Positions 7,115 through 13,630 of a DNA stretch of 14,454 bases are shown piece by piece. Position numbers and translations under genes: made by a program. This stretch comes from Pseudomonas sp. UBA4617 (GTDB taxonomy: Bacteria; Pseudomonadota; Gammaproteobacteria; Pseudomonadales; Pseudomonadaceae): contig NZ_DGIR01000030.1 of assembly GCF_002386445.1 (NCBI RefSeq), positions 1 through 14,454 on the forward strand. Direction: 5' to 3'. The notes beneath the pieces are model-generated. The model was not told the origin of the DNA. It did no database searches and saw nothing but the letters and a program-made list of their open reading frames with translations. Position 1 is the stretch's first letter. Each line of letters begins with the position of its first letter.

Positions 7115-7148
7115 CGGGCCGGTCGCTACAGTGACGGCCCGTTTTTTT
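7115..7148 (+). terminator. Intrinsic terminator of trpS
   Basis: CGGGCC (7115-7120) pairs with GGCCCG (7136-7141), extended inside by GTC/GAC (7122-7124 with 7133-7135) with one bulged G. Seven T residues follow at 7142-7148. It lies 33 bases after the trpS stop and ends 19 bases before the zapE ATG, so zapE depends either on read-through or on a promoter inside this gap that I cannot identify. Confidence 0.88.
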
Positions 7149-7167
7149 GTTGCCCCGCTAACGAATC

Positions 7168-8262
7168 ATGACGCCCCTAGAACGATATCAAGCAGATCTG
7201 AAACGTCCCGACTTCTTTCATGACGCGGCGCAGGAAACTGCGGTGCGTCACCTGCAGCGCCTGTACGACGACCTCGTGCACGCGCAGAACAACAAGCCGG
7301 GCGTGTTCGGCAAGCTGTTCGGCAGGAAGGAGCAGACACCGGTCAAGGGCCTGTACTTCTGGGGTGGGGTGGGGCGCGGCAAGACCTACCTGGTCGATAC
7401 CTTCTTCGAGGCGCTGCCGTTCAAGCAGAAGATGCGTACGCACTTCCACCGCTTCATGAAGCGTGTGCACGAGGAAATGAAAACCCTCAAGGGCGAGAAG
7501 AACCCGCTGACCATCATTGCCAAACGCTTCAGCGAAGAAGCCAGGGTGATCTGCTTCGACGAATTCTTCGTCTCCGACATCACCGACGCGATGATCCTCG
7601 GCACCCTGATGGAAGAGCTGTTCAAGAACGGCGTATCGCTGGTGGCGACCTCCAACATCGTGCCGGACGGCCTGTACAAGGACGGCTTGCAGCGCGCGCG
7701 CTTCCTGCCGGCCATCGCCATGATCAAGCAGTACACCGACGTGGTGAACGTCGACAGCGGGGTCGACTATCGCCTGCGGCATCTGGAGCAGGCCGAACTG
7801 TACCACTACCCGCTCGATGAGGCGGCGCACCAGAGCCTGCGCGCCAGCTTCAAGGCATTGACCCCTGAGTGCACCCAGGCGGTCGAGAACGACGTGCTGA
7901 TGATCGAGAATCGCCCGATCCAGGCCCTGCTGACCTGTGACGACGTGGCCTGGTTCGACTTCCGCGCCCTGTGCGATGGCCCGCGTAGCCAGAACGACTA
8001 CATCGAGCTGGGCAAGATCTTCCATGCCGTGCTGCTGAGCAACGTGGAGCAGATGGGCGTCACCACCGACGACATCGCCCGCCGCTTCATCAACATGGTG
8101 GACGAGTTCTACGACCGCAACGTCAAGCTGATCATCTCGGCCGAGGTTGAGCTGAAGGACCTGTATACCGGCGGGCGCCTGGCCTTCGAGTTCCAGCGTA
8201 CCCTGAGCCGGTTGCTGGAGATGCAGTCGCACGAATTCCTGTCTCGCGCACACAAGCCATAA
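7168..8262 (+). CDS. zapE: Cell division ATPase ZapE (AFG1-like)
   Basis: A 364-residue P-loop ATPase of the AFG1/ZapE family. In E. coli ZapE joins the constricting Z-ring late in division and weakens FtsZ bundles in an ATP-dependent way; eukaryotic AFG1 acts in mitochondrial protein quality control. Walker A is GGVGRGKT at 66-73 and Walker B is VICFDEF at 127-133, followed by the family segment FVSDITDAMILG. The N-terminal TPLERYQADL and the mid-protein TSNIVPDGLYKDGLQR stretches are also typical. Length is normal for the family. The ATG has only a poor Shine-Dalgarno (ACGA upstream), suggesting low expression. It sits alone between the trpS terminator and a convergent regulator gene. Confidence 0.94.
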   Translation: MTPLERYQADLKRPDFFHDAAQETAVRHLQRLYDDLVHAQNNKPGVFGKLFGRKEQTPVKGLYFWGGVGRGKTYLVDTFFEALPFKQKMRTHFHRFMKRVHEEMKTLKGEKNPLTIIAKRFSEEARVICFDEFFVSDITDAMILGTLMEELFKNGVSLVATSNIVPDGLYKDGLQRARFLPAIAMIKQYTDVVNVDSGVDYRLRHLEQAELYHYPLDEAAHQSLRASFKALTPECTQAVENDVLMIENRPIQALLTCDDVAWFDFRALCDGPRSQNDYIELGKIFHAVLLSNVEQMGVTTDDIARRFINMVDEFYDRNVKLIISAEVELKDLYTGGRLAFEFQRTLSRLLEMQSHEFLSRAHKP

Positions 8263-8265
8263 GAT

Positions 8266-8292
8266 GCCTGGGGCTGCAAAGCAGCCCCAGGC
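8266..8292. terminator. Strong hairpin between the convergent zapE and glxA-type genes
   Basis: A perfect 12-bp GC-rich stem (8266-8277 with 8281-8292) closes an AAA loop. It starts 3 bases after the zapE stop and ends 2 bases before the stop of the opposing gene, so it serves both. Neither side has a T tract; it may work as a two-way terminator needing help, or as an mRNA 3' stabiliser. Confidence 0.65.
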
Positions 8293-8294
8293 CC

Positions 8295-9299
8295 TCAAGC
8301 CTCCTGCATGAACTGCTGCCGATACTGGTTCGGCGACAATTCCGTGTGCTGGCGAAACAACCGCGCAAAGAAACTGGCATCGTCGTAACCGACCTCGTAG
8401 CTGATGGTCTTGATGCTCTTGCGCGTACTCGACAGCAAGCCTTTCGCCGTCTCGATCCGCAGCCGTTGCAGGTAATGCAGCGGCTTGTCGCCGGTCGCTC
8501 CCTGGAAGCGGCGCATGAAGTTGCGGATGCTCATGCCGTGGTTGCGGGCCACGTCCTCGAAGCGGAACTTGTCGGCGAAGTGTTCTTCCAGCCAGTGCTG
8601 GATCTGCAGGATGACCAGGTCCTGATGCAGCTTCTGGCCGCCAAAACCCATGCGTCCCGGGGTGTAGTTGCGCTGCACCTCGTAGAGGATGTCGCGGGAC
8701 ACGGCGCGGGCCACGTTGGCGCCGCAGAAGCGTTCGATCAGGTAGATGTACAGGTCGCAGGCCGAGGTGGTGCCGCCTGCGCAATACAGGTTGTCGGCGT
8801 CGGTCAGGTGCTTGTCCTGGTTCAGGCGGATCTTCGGGAAGCGTTCGGCAAAGCTGTTGAAGAAGCGCCAGTAGGTGGTGGCCTCCTTGCCGTCGAGCAG
8901 GCCGGACTCGGCCAGCCAGAACACGCCACTGGCCTCGGCGCACAGCACCGCGCCACGTGCATGTTGCTCGCGCAGCCATGGCAGCACCTGTGGATAACGC
9001 TGCAGCAAGTTGTCGAAATCGTCCCAGAAGGCCGGCAGGATGATCACGTCGGCATCGTCCAGGCCACCATCGACCGGCAGTTGCACGTTGCTGAAGCTGT
9101 CCACGGACTGGCCGTCCGGGCTCACCAGACGGATCTCGAACATGGGCTGCAGGCCCAGGCCAAGCTGCTTGCCGTAGCGCAGGCTGGCGAGGTGGAAGAA
9201 GTCCTTGGCCTGCATCAAGGTCGAAGCGAACACCTTGTCAATGGCCAGGATGCTGACGCGCCGCAGCGACGCGGAGGGTTGGGTAAACATCATTGTCAT
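8295..9299 (-). CDS. GlxA-family AraC-type regulator with N-terminal DJ-1/PfpI-like domain
   Basis: A 334-residue two-domain transcription factor. Residues about 13-205 form a class I glutamine-amidotransferase-like (DJ-1/PfpI) sensor domain: VSILAIDKVFAS, the core strand VIILPAFWD (85-93) and the elbow around Cys120 (LCAEASGVFWLAESGLLDG). Residues about 230-330 form a double helix-turn-helix AraC domain, with DVARNHGMSIRNFMRRFQ and the signature ISYEVGYDDASFFARLFRQH (299-318). Known members such as GbdR and CdhR sense nitrogen or carnitine-type metabolites, but the ligand here is unknown. ATG starts are possible at residues 1, 3 and 4; the Shine-Dalgarno is weak, so the exact start is uncertain by a few codons. 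Its own target may be the tas-like gene upstream on the same strand, though that is only positional. Confidence 0.9.
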   Translation of the reverse strand: MTMMFTQPSASLRRVSILAIDKVFASTLMQAKDFFHLASLRYGKQLGLGLQPMFEIRLVSPDGQSVDSFSNVQLPVDGGLDDADVIILPAFWDDFDNLLQRYPQVLPWLREQHARGAVLCAEASGVFWLAESGLLDGKEATTYWRFFNSFAERFPKIRLNQDKHLTDADNLYCAGGTTSACDLYIYLIERFCGANVARAVSRDILYEVQRNYTPGRMGFGGQKLHQDLVILQIQHWLEEHFADKFRFEDVARNHGMSIRNFMRRFQGATGDKPLHYLQRLRIETAKGLLSSTRKSIKTISYEVGYDDASFFARLFRQHTELSPNQYRQQFMQEA

Positions 9300-9383
9300 T
9301 GTTCTTATAGGGTAGAGTGGTCAATCACCGGCTGGATCGTCTTATTTTTTGGCGATGGTGTCCAGCCCGATGCGCCGCGCTGG

Positions 9384-9409
9384 TTCTTCGCGGGCTAACC
9401 CACGAAGAA
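9384..9409. repeat. REP-like hairpin downstream of the tas-type gene
   Basis: TTCTTCGCGGG (9384-9394) pairs with CCCACGAAGAA (9399-9409) with one mismatch around a CTAA loop. The sequence GCGGGCTAACCC resembles single REP arms of the P. putida group. It lies 18 bases beyond the stop of the minus-strand aldo/keto reductase gene and may stabilise or end that transcript; no T tract follows. The rest of the 128-bp gap (9300-9427) shows no clear promoter. Confidence 0.55.
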
Positions 9410-9427
9410 GGCGGTACAGGTTTACCC

Positions 9428-10468
9428 TCAAGGCGCCGGGTTCGGCTGCTGCTGGTGAATTGCCTCGATCGCCGCCAGCAGCTCATCGCTCAGCTTCAGC
9501 TCCAGGCTCGCCAGGTTGCTGTCCAGCTGCGCGAGGCTGGTCGCGCCAATGATGTTACTGGTCACGAATGGCTGCCGGGTGACGAATGCCAGGGCCATCT
9601 GCGCCGGGTCCAGGCCGTGCTCGTCGGCCAGCTGCACATAACGGCTACAGGCGGCCACGGTCTGCGGGTTGGAGTAGCGGGCAAAGCGGCTGAACAGGGT
9701 CAGGCGTGCATTGGCTGGCCGCGCACCGTTCTCGTACTTGCCCGAGAGCATGCCGAAGGCCAGCGGCGAGTAGGCCAGCAGGCCGCACTGCTCGCGGATA
9801 GCCACTTCCGCCAGGCCCACTTCGAAACTGCGGTTGAGCAGGTTGTACGGGTTCTGGATCGACACCGCCCGCGGCCAGCCACGGCTTTCGGCCAACTGCA
9901 GGAACTTCATGGTACCCCACGGTGTTTCGTTGGACAGGCCGATGTGGCGGATCTTGCCGGCGCGCACCTGCTCGTCGAGCACTTCGAGGGTTTCTTCCAG
10001 CGGGGTGAAGTGGTCCTGTGGCAGGTGCTGGTAGCCCAGCTTGCCGAAGAAGTTGGTGCTGCGCTCCGGCCAGTGCAACTGGTACAGGTCGATGCGGTCG
10101 GTGTGCAGGCGCTTGAGGCTCTCGTCCAGCGCCGCGACGATGTGCTGGCGGTTGTGCTTGAGCTGGCCGTCGCGAATGTGGCTGATGCCGTTGCCCGGGC
10201 CCGCAACCTTGCTGGCCAGCACCCAGTCGTCGCGATCGCCCCTGGCGCGGAACCAGTTGCCGATGATGCGCTCGGTAGCGGCGTAGGTTTCGGGGCGGGG
10301 CGGCACCGGGTACATTTCGGCGGTGTCGATGAAGTTGACCCCGGCGGCCTTGGCCCGGGCGATCTGCTCGAAGGCCTCGGCCTGGTCATTCTGTTCGCCC
10401 CAGGTCATGGTGCCCAGGCACAGGGCGCTGACGTTGAGGTCGGTACGGCCGAGCTGGCGGTATTCCAT
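9428..10468 (-). CDS. tas: Tas-type NADP(H)-dependent aldo/keto reductase
   Basis: A 346-residue aldo/keto reductase, exactly the length of E. coli Tas, with long shared runs (AEMYPVPPRPET, NRSFEVGLAEV, HGLDPAQMALAFV, final PAP). The catalytic tetrad is complete: Asp48, Tyr53, Lys87 and His132. The fold is a TIM barrel using NADPH; the natural substrate of Tas is not established (E. coli tas was found by suppression of tyrosine auxotrophy). The frame is open a further 52 codons upstream to 10624, but that stretch has no family similarity, and AAGGAG(T) at 10478-10484 lies 9 bases before the ATG at 10468, fixing the start. Transcribed away from rplM; no partner gene follows closely. Confidence 0.93.
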   Translation of the reverse strand: MEYRQLGRTDLNVSALCLGTMTWGEQNDQAEAFEQIARAKAAGVNFIDTAEMYPVPPRPETYAATERIIGNWFRARGDRDDWVLASKVAGPGNGISHIRDGQLKHNRQHIVAALDESLKRLHTDRIDLYQLHWPERSTNFFGKLGYQHLPQDHFTPLEETLEVLDEQVRAGKIRHIGLSNETPWGTMKFLQLAESRGWPRAVSIQNPYNLLNRSFEVGLAEVAIREQCGLLAYSPLAFGMLSGKYENGARPANARLTLFSRFARYSNPQTVAACSRYVQLADEHGLDPAQMALAFVTRQPFVTSNIIGATSLAQLDSNLASLELKLSDELLAAIEAIHQQQPNPAP

Positions 10469-10477
10469 CGGGTAGAC

Positions 10478-10484
10478 ACTCCTT
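10478..10484 (-). promoter_or_regulatory. Ribosome binding site deciding the tas start
   Basis: Read on the minus strand this is AAGGAGT, nine bases before the ATG at 10466-10468. It is the only good Shine-Dalgarno in the extended open frame and rules out the longer version beginning near 10624. Confidence 0.8.
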
Positions 10485-10654
10485 GGCAATGAAAGCTCAT
10501 CAAAGCAGGTTGAAAAATTTCGCGCAATCTGGATAATTCGGCACCTCTCCGTGTGGCGGAAGTGATGCACCACCACGCAGGAAGAACCCCGTCGAACGTT
10601 GGCGTGCCTGACCCGAGCCCCCAAAAGCGTCAGTGTTCGGCTGCGCGCTTGCCC

Positions 10655-10683
10655 TTGGCAAGCTGTGCACTATCCAGTAAGAT
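10655..10683 (+). promoter_or_regulatory. Sigma-70-like promoter of rplM-rpsI
   Basis: TTGGCA (10655-10660) and TAAGAT (10678-10683) are spaced by exactly 17 bp, giving a predicted start near 10690 and a leader of roughly 37 bases. The -35 box lies inside the inverted repeat GCTTGCC/GGCAAGC (10647-10653 and 10657-10663). The leader holds a small GCCT-CTG-AGGC stem just ahead of the ATG. L13 autoregulates the rplM-rpsI operon in E. coli through its mRNA leader; whether this short leader does so is inference. The remaining gap toward tas holds a near-palindrome GTGATGCACCAC (10562-10573). Confidence 0.6.
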
Positions 10684-10726
10684 TCGCCGTCTATTTTTCG
10701 CTGGGCGGCCTCTGAGGCTTTAGAGA

Positions 10727-11155
10727 ATGAAAACTTTTACTGCTAAACCGGAAACAGTAAAGCGCGAGTGGTTCGTAGTCGACGCCGCTGGCCAGACCCT
10801 GGGTCGTCTGGCTACCGAAATCGCTAGCCGTCTGCGTGGCAAACACAAGCCAGAATACACCCCTCACGTTGACACCGGCGACTACATCGTCGTTATCAAC
10901 GCCGAGCAGGTTCGTGTGACTGGTGCCAAGTCTTCCGACAAGATGTACTACTCCCACTCCGGTTTCCCGGGCGGTATCAAGGAAATCAACTTCGAGAAGT
11001 TGATCGCCAAGGCCCCTGAGCGTGTTATCGAAACTGCGGTCAAAGGCATGCTGCCGAAGAACCCGCTGGGTCGCGACATGTACCGCAAGCTGAAAGTGTA
11101 CGCGGGTGCTGCTCACCCACACACTGCTCAGCAGCCTCAAGAACTGAAGATCTAA
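10727..11155 (+). CDS. rplM: Large-subunit ribosomal protein L13 (uL13)
   Basis: A 142-residue ribosomal protein of standard bacterial length that binds 23S rRNA early in 50S assembly. Recognised by WFVVDAAGQTLGRLAT (residues 15-30), KHKPEYTPHVDTGDYIVVIN (39-58), the YYSHSGFPGG segment and MLPKNPLGRDMYRKLKVY near the C-terminus. It is first gene of the rplM-rpsI operon; rpsI starts 14 bp after its stop. Codon use differs from the surrounding genes, favouring CGT for arginine and GTT, as expected of highly expressed genes. The ATG is preceded by a modest TTAGAGA, which would suit regulated translation. Confidence 0.98.
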   Translation: MKTFTAKPETVKREWFVVDAAGQTLGRLATEIASRLRGKHKPEYTPHVDTGDYIVVINAEQVRVTGAKSSDKMYYSHSGFPGGIKEINFEKLIAKAPERVIETAVKGMLPKNPLGRDMYRKLKVYAGAAHPHTAQQPQELKI

Positions 11156-11169
11156 CGGGATAGTTCATT

Positions 11170-11562
11170 ATGTCGGCGACTCAAAACTACGGCACTGGCC
11201 GTCGCAAGACCGCAACCGCTCGCGTATTCCTGCGTCCGGGTACTGGTAACATTTCCATCAACAACCGTTCTCTGGACGTGTTCTTCGGTCGTGAAACCGC
11301 TCGCATGGTTGTTCGTCAGCCGCTCGAGCTGACCGAAACCGTCGAGAAGTTCGACATCTACGTCACCGTTTCCGGTGGTGGTGTCAGCGGTCAGGCCGGT
11401 GCGATCCGTCACGGTATCACCCGCGCTCTGATGGAATACGACGAAACCCTGCGTGGCGCTCTGCGTCGTGCTGGCTACGTCACCCGCGACGCTCGTGAAG
11501 TCGAGCGTAAGAAAGTGGGTCTGCGTAAAGCGCGTAAGCGTCCTCAGTACTCCAAGCGTTAA
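11170..11562 (+). CDS. rpsI: Small-subunit ribosomal protein S9 (uS9)
   Basis: A 130-residue ribosomal protein of standard length, positioned in the 30S head with its C-terminal tail reaching the P-site tRNA. Hallmarks are NYGTGRRKTATARVFLRPG at the N-terminus, GGGVSGQAGAIRHGI in the middle (residues about 68-82) and the conserved basic tail RKARKRPQYSKR ending in the P-site-contacting Lys-Arg. It follows rplM by 14 bp with GGGAT in the gap as a weak ribosome binding site, so translation is probably linked. Codon bias matches rplM. A strong terminator starts 18 bases after the stop. Confidence 0.98.
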   Translation: MSATQNYGTGRRKTATARVFLRPGTGNISINNRSLDVFFGRETARMVVRQPLELTETVEKFDIYVTVSGGGVSGQAGAIRHGITRALMEYDETLRGALRRAGYVTRDAREVERKKVGLRKARKRPQYSKR

Positions 11563-11580
11563 TACCGCTTCGGCAGTCGA

Positions 11581-11615
11581 AAAAAGCCCGGTTCCTTGGA
11601 ACCGGGCTTTTTTTA
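11581..11615 (+). terminator. Intrinsic terminator of rplM-rpsI
   Basis: AAAAAAGCCCGGTTC (11581-11595) pairs fully with GAACCGGGCTTTTTT (11600-11614) around a CTTG loop, followed by one more T. It is the clearest terminator in the window. The A tract could also make it act on the opposite strand, but no gene converges on it. Confidence 0.95.
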
Positions 11616-11825
11616 TGTCTTGAACTAACCTGTCAGCATGTCAGTGACCACTTGTCGCATAGACACAGATCAAGCAAAGCGTGGGTAGTCGCACCGGGCC
11701 GAGGTAATCACCTTGTCAGTGTGTGGATTTGTTTCTTACCATGGCGGCCAATTTTTAGTGCCACTGACACAACCTAAGTACAGGTCTGGTTCAACAGGCC
11801 AAGCAAGCTGATGGGAGAGGACTGA
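11616..11825 (+). promoter_or_regulatory. petABC upstream control region with repeated TGTCAGTG motifs
   Basis: After the rpsI terminator about 210 bp precede petA. The 8-mer TGTCAGTG occurs at 11639-11646 and 11714-11721, inverted as CACTGACA at 11762-11769, with a variant TGTCAGCA in tandem at 11631-11638. These may be regulator sites. The promoter itself is uncertain: TTGTTT (11729-11734) followed by the T-rich TTTTTA (11752-11757), spacing 17, is one weak option. A clear ribosome binding site, GGGAGAGGA (11813-11821), sits before the petA ATG. Confidence 0.4.
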
Positions 11826-12419
11826 ATGAGCAATGACGGCGTCAACGCAGGCCGGCGCCGCTTCCTCGTAGCCGCGACATCCGTAGTCGGGGCGGCGGGG
11901 GCAGTGGGGGCTGCGGTACCGTTCGTGGGGTCATGGTTTCCCAGTGCCAAGGCGAAAGCCGCAGGTGCACCGGTGAAGGTCAATATTGCCAAGGTCGAGG
12001 CCGGGCAGCAGATGGTGGCCGAGTGGCGGGGGCAGCCGGTGTTCATCGTGCGGCGAACGGAGGAAATCCTCGGCAACCTGAAAAAAGTTGCCGGTGATCT
12101 CGCTGACCCTGAGTCCAAGGCTTCGGTGCAGCCGACCTACGTTGACCCGCAGGTTCGTTCGATCAAGCCGGAAATCCTTATCCTCGTCGGTTTGTGTACA
12201 CACCTCGGCTGCTCACCGACCTTCCGCCCGGAAGTCGCGCCTGCCGACCTTGGCCCGAAATGGGTTGGTGGCTATTTCTGCCCATGCCACGGCTCCCACT
12301 ATGACCTGGCTGGTCGTGTCTACAAGTCGCAGCCGGCACCTCTCAACCTGCCCGTGCCACCGCACTCTTACGAGTCGGACGAGATCGTCGTCATCGGCGT
12401 TGACCAGGAGAACGCATGA
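11826..12419 (+). CDS. petA: Ubiquinol-cytochrome c reductase Rieske iron-sulfur subunit
   Basis: A 197-residue 2Fe-2S protein of the cytochrome bc1 complex that takes electrons from ubiquinol at the Qo site and passes them to cytochrome c1. The N-terminus has a twin-arginine signal-anchor (RRRFLVAATS, residues 10-19) followed by a hydrophobic helix to about 37; the folded head is therefore exported by Tat and stays anchored in the inner membrane. Cluster box 1 is CTHLGC at 124-129 and box 2 CPCHGSHYD at 152-160: Cys124, His126, Cys152 and His155 bind the cluster, and Cys129-Cys154 form the disulfide. First of the petABC operon; its stop overlaps the petB start by 4 bases (ATGA). Confidence 0.97.
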   Translation: MSNDGVNAGRRRFLVAATSVVGAAGAVGAAVPFVGSWFPSAKAKAAGAPVKVNIAKVEAGQQMVAEWRGQPVFIVRRTEEILGNLKKVAGDLADPESKASVQPTYVDPQVRSIKPEILILVGLCTHLGCSPTFRPEVAPADLGPKWVGGYFCPCHGSHYDLAGRVYKSQPAPLNLPVPPHSYESDEIVVIGVDQENA

Positions 12420-13630
12420 TGAGCAAGTTCATGGACTGGATTGATGCTCGCTTCCCTGCCACCAAGATGTGGGAAGACCACCTGAGCAAGTATTACGCAC
12501 CCAAGAACTTCAACTTCCTGTACTTCTTTGGCTCCCTCGCGTTGCTGGTGCTGGTCAACCAGATCGTCACTGGTGTGTGGCTGACCATGAGTTTCACCCC
12601 CTCGGCGGAAGAGGCATTCGCCTCGGTCGAGTACATCATGCGTGACGTGGAATACGGCTGGATCCTGCGCTACCTGCACTCCACCGGTGCCTCGGCGTTC
12701 TTCATCGTGGTCTACCTGCACATGTTCCGCGGCCTGCTCTACGGCTCCTACCAGAAGCCGCGCGAGCTGGTATGGCTGTTCGGCATGCTGATCTACCTGG
12801 CATTGATGGCTGAAGCCTTCATGGGTTACTTGCTGCCATGGGGCCAGATGTCCTACTGGGGCGCCCAGGTGATCATCTCGCTGTTCGGTGCCATCCCGGT
12901 GATCGGTGACGACCTCACCCAATGGATCCGCGGTGACTACCTGATTTCCGGCATTACCCTGAACCGCTTCTTCGCCCTGCACGTCGTCGCCCTGCCGATC
13001 GTGATCCTCGGCCTGGTGGTGTTGCACATTCTTGCCTTGCATGAAGTGGGCTCGAACAACCCCGATGGCGTCGACATCAAGAAGAAGAAAGATGAAAACG
13101 GCATCCCGCTGGACGGCATTCCGTTCCACCCTTACTACACCGTCAAGGACATTGTCGGCGTGGTGGTATTCCTCTTCGTGTTCTGCGCCGTGGTGTTCTT
13201 CTTCCCGGAAATGGGCGGTTATTTCCTGGAGAAACCAAACTTCGAGCAGGCCAACGCCTTCAAGACCCCTGAGCACATCGCGCCTGTGTGGTACTTCACG
13301 CCGTTCTACGCGATCCTGCGTGCAGTGCCTGACAAGCTGATGGGCGTAATCGCCATGGGCGCGGCCATTGCCGTGTTGTTCGTGCTGCCCTGGCTCGACC
13401 GCAGCCCGGTGCGCTCCATGCGCTACAAGGGCTGGATCAGCAAGCTCTTCCTGCTGGTGTTCTGCATAGCCTTCGTCATCCTCGGCGTGCTGGGCGTACT
13501 GGCGCCGACACCTGGGCGTACCTTGCTGTCGCAGGTGTGCACAGTGTTGTACTTCGCCTACTTCCTGCTGATGCCGTTCTATACAAGGCTCGAGAAGACC
13601 AAACCGGTTCCGGAAAGGGTGACTGGCTGA
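12416..13630 (+). CDS. petB: Cytochrome b subunit of the bc1 complex
   Basis: A 404-residue polytopic membrane protein carrying haems bL and bH and both quinone sites; an unsplit full-length cytochrome b with about eight transmembrane helices. Haem histidines are His88 and His102 (helix B) and His189 and His204 (helix D). The helix D pair is 15 apart, one more than in mitochondrial or Rhodobacter cytochrome b. The Qo motif, normally PEWY, reads PVWY at 290-293, so the usual Qo glutamate is replaced by valine. Two ATG codons are adjacent (12416 and 12419): the first overlaps petA as ATGA, while AGGAG at 12406-12410 is better spaced for the second, and homologues usually begin MSKFMDW. Coupled to petC by a one-base overlap. 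Confidence 0.96.
   Translation: MMSKFMDWIDARFPATKMWEDHLSKYYAPKNFNFLYFFGSLALLVLVNQIVTGVWLTMSFTPSAEEAFASVEYIMRDVEYGWILRYLHSTGASAFFIVVYLHMFRGLLYGSYQKPRELVWLFGMLIYLALMAEAFMGYLLPWGQMSYWGAQVIISLFGAIPVIGDDLTQWIRGDYLISGITLNRFFALHVVALPIVILGLVVLHILALHEVGSNNPDGVDIKKKKDENGIPLDGIPFHPYYTVKDIVGVVVFLFVFCAVVFFFPEMGGYFLEKPNFEQANAFKTPEHIAPVWYFTPFYAILRAVPDKLMGVIAMGAAIAVLFVLPWLDRSPVRSMRYKGWISKLFLLVFCIAFVILGVLGVLAPTPGRTLLSQVCTVLYFAYFLLMPFYTRLEKTKPVPERVTG

Noticed and set aside
7177..8979. A 600-codon open frame on the minus strand across zapE and into the glxA-type gene
   Set aside because: It lies antisense to zapE and in another frame of the regulator; its composition is rich in Arg, His, Gln and Val with no family motif. 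Long shadow frames are common in high-GC genomes.
9335..9347. T-rich run TTATTTTTT as a possible terminator
   Set aside because: No stable GC-rich stem directly precedes the run on the + strand, and on the minus strand it is an A run; no gene ends there.
8346..9398. A 350-codon + strand frame opposite the glxA-type regulator
   Set aside because: It is antisense to a regulator with two recognisable domains; the translation has no motif.
9317..10492. A 391-codon + strand frame opposite the tas gene
   Set aside because: It mirrors the tas coding frame, has a low-complexity Val/Ala/Gln-rich translation and no ribosome binding site or motif; tas has a full catalytic tetrad.
10469..10624. 52-codon N-terminal extension of the tas gene
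   Set aside because: The translated stretch has no similarity to aldo/keto reductases, and AAGGAG before the internal ATG at 10468 gives the exact Tas length.
12368..13276. A 302-codon minus-strand frame opposite petB
   Set aside because: It is His/Asp/Glu/Val-rich, the typical mirror of hydrophobic membrane-helix codons, with no independent support.
13537..13629. 31-codon upstream extension of petC
   Set aside because: It overlaps the end of petB and would bury the obvious signal peptide that begins at 13630.
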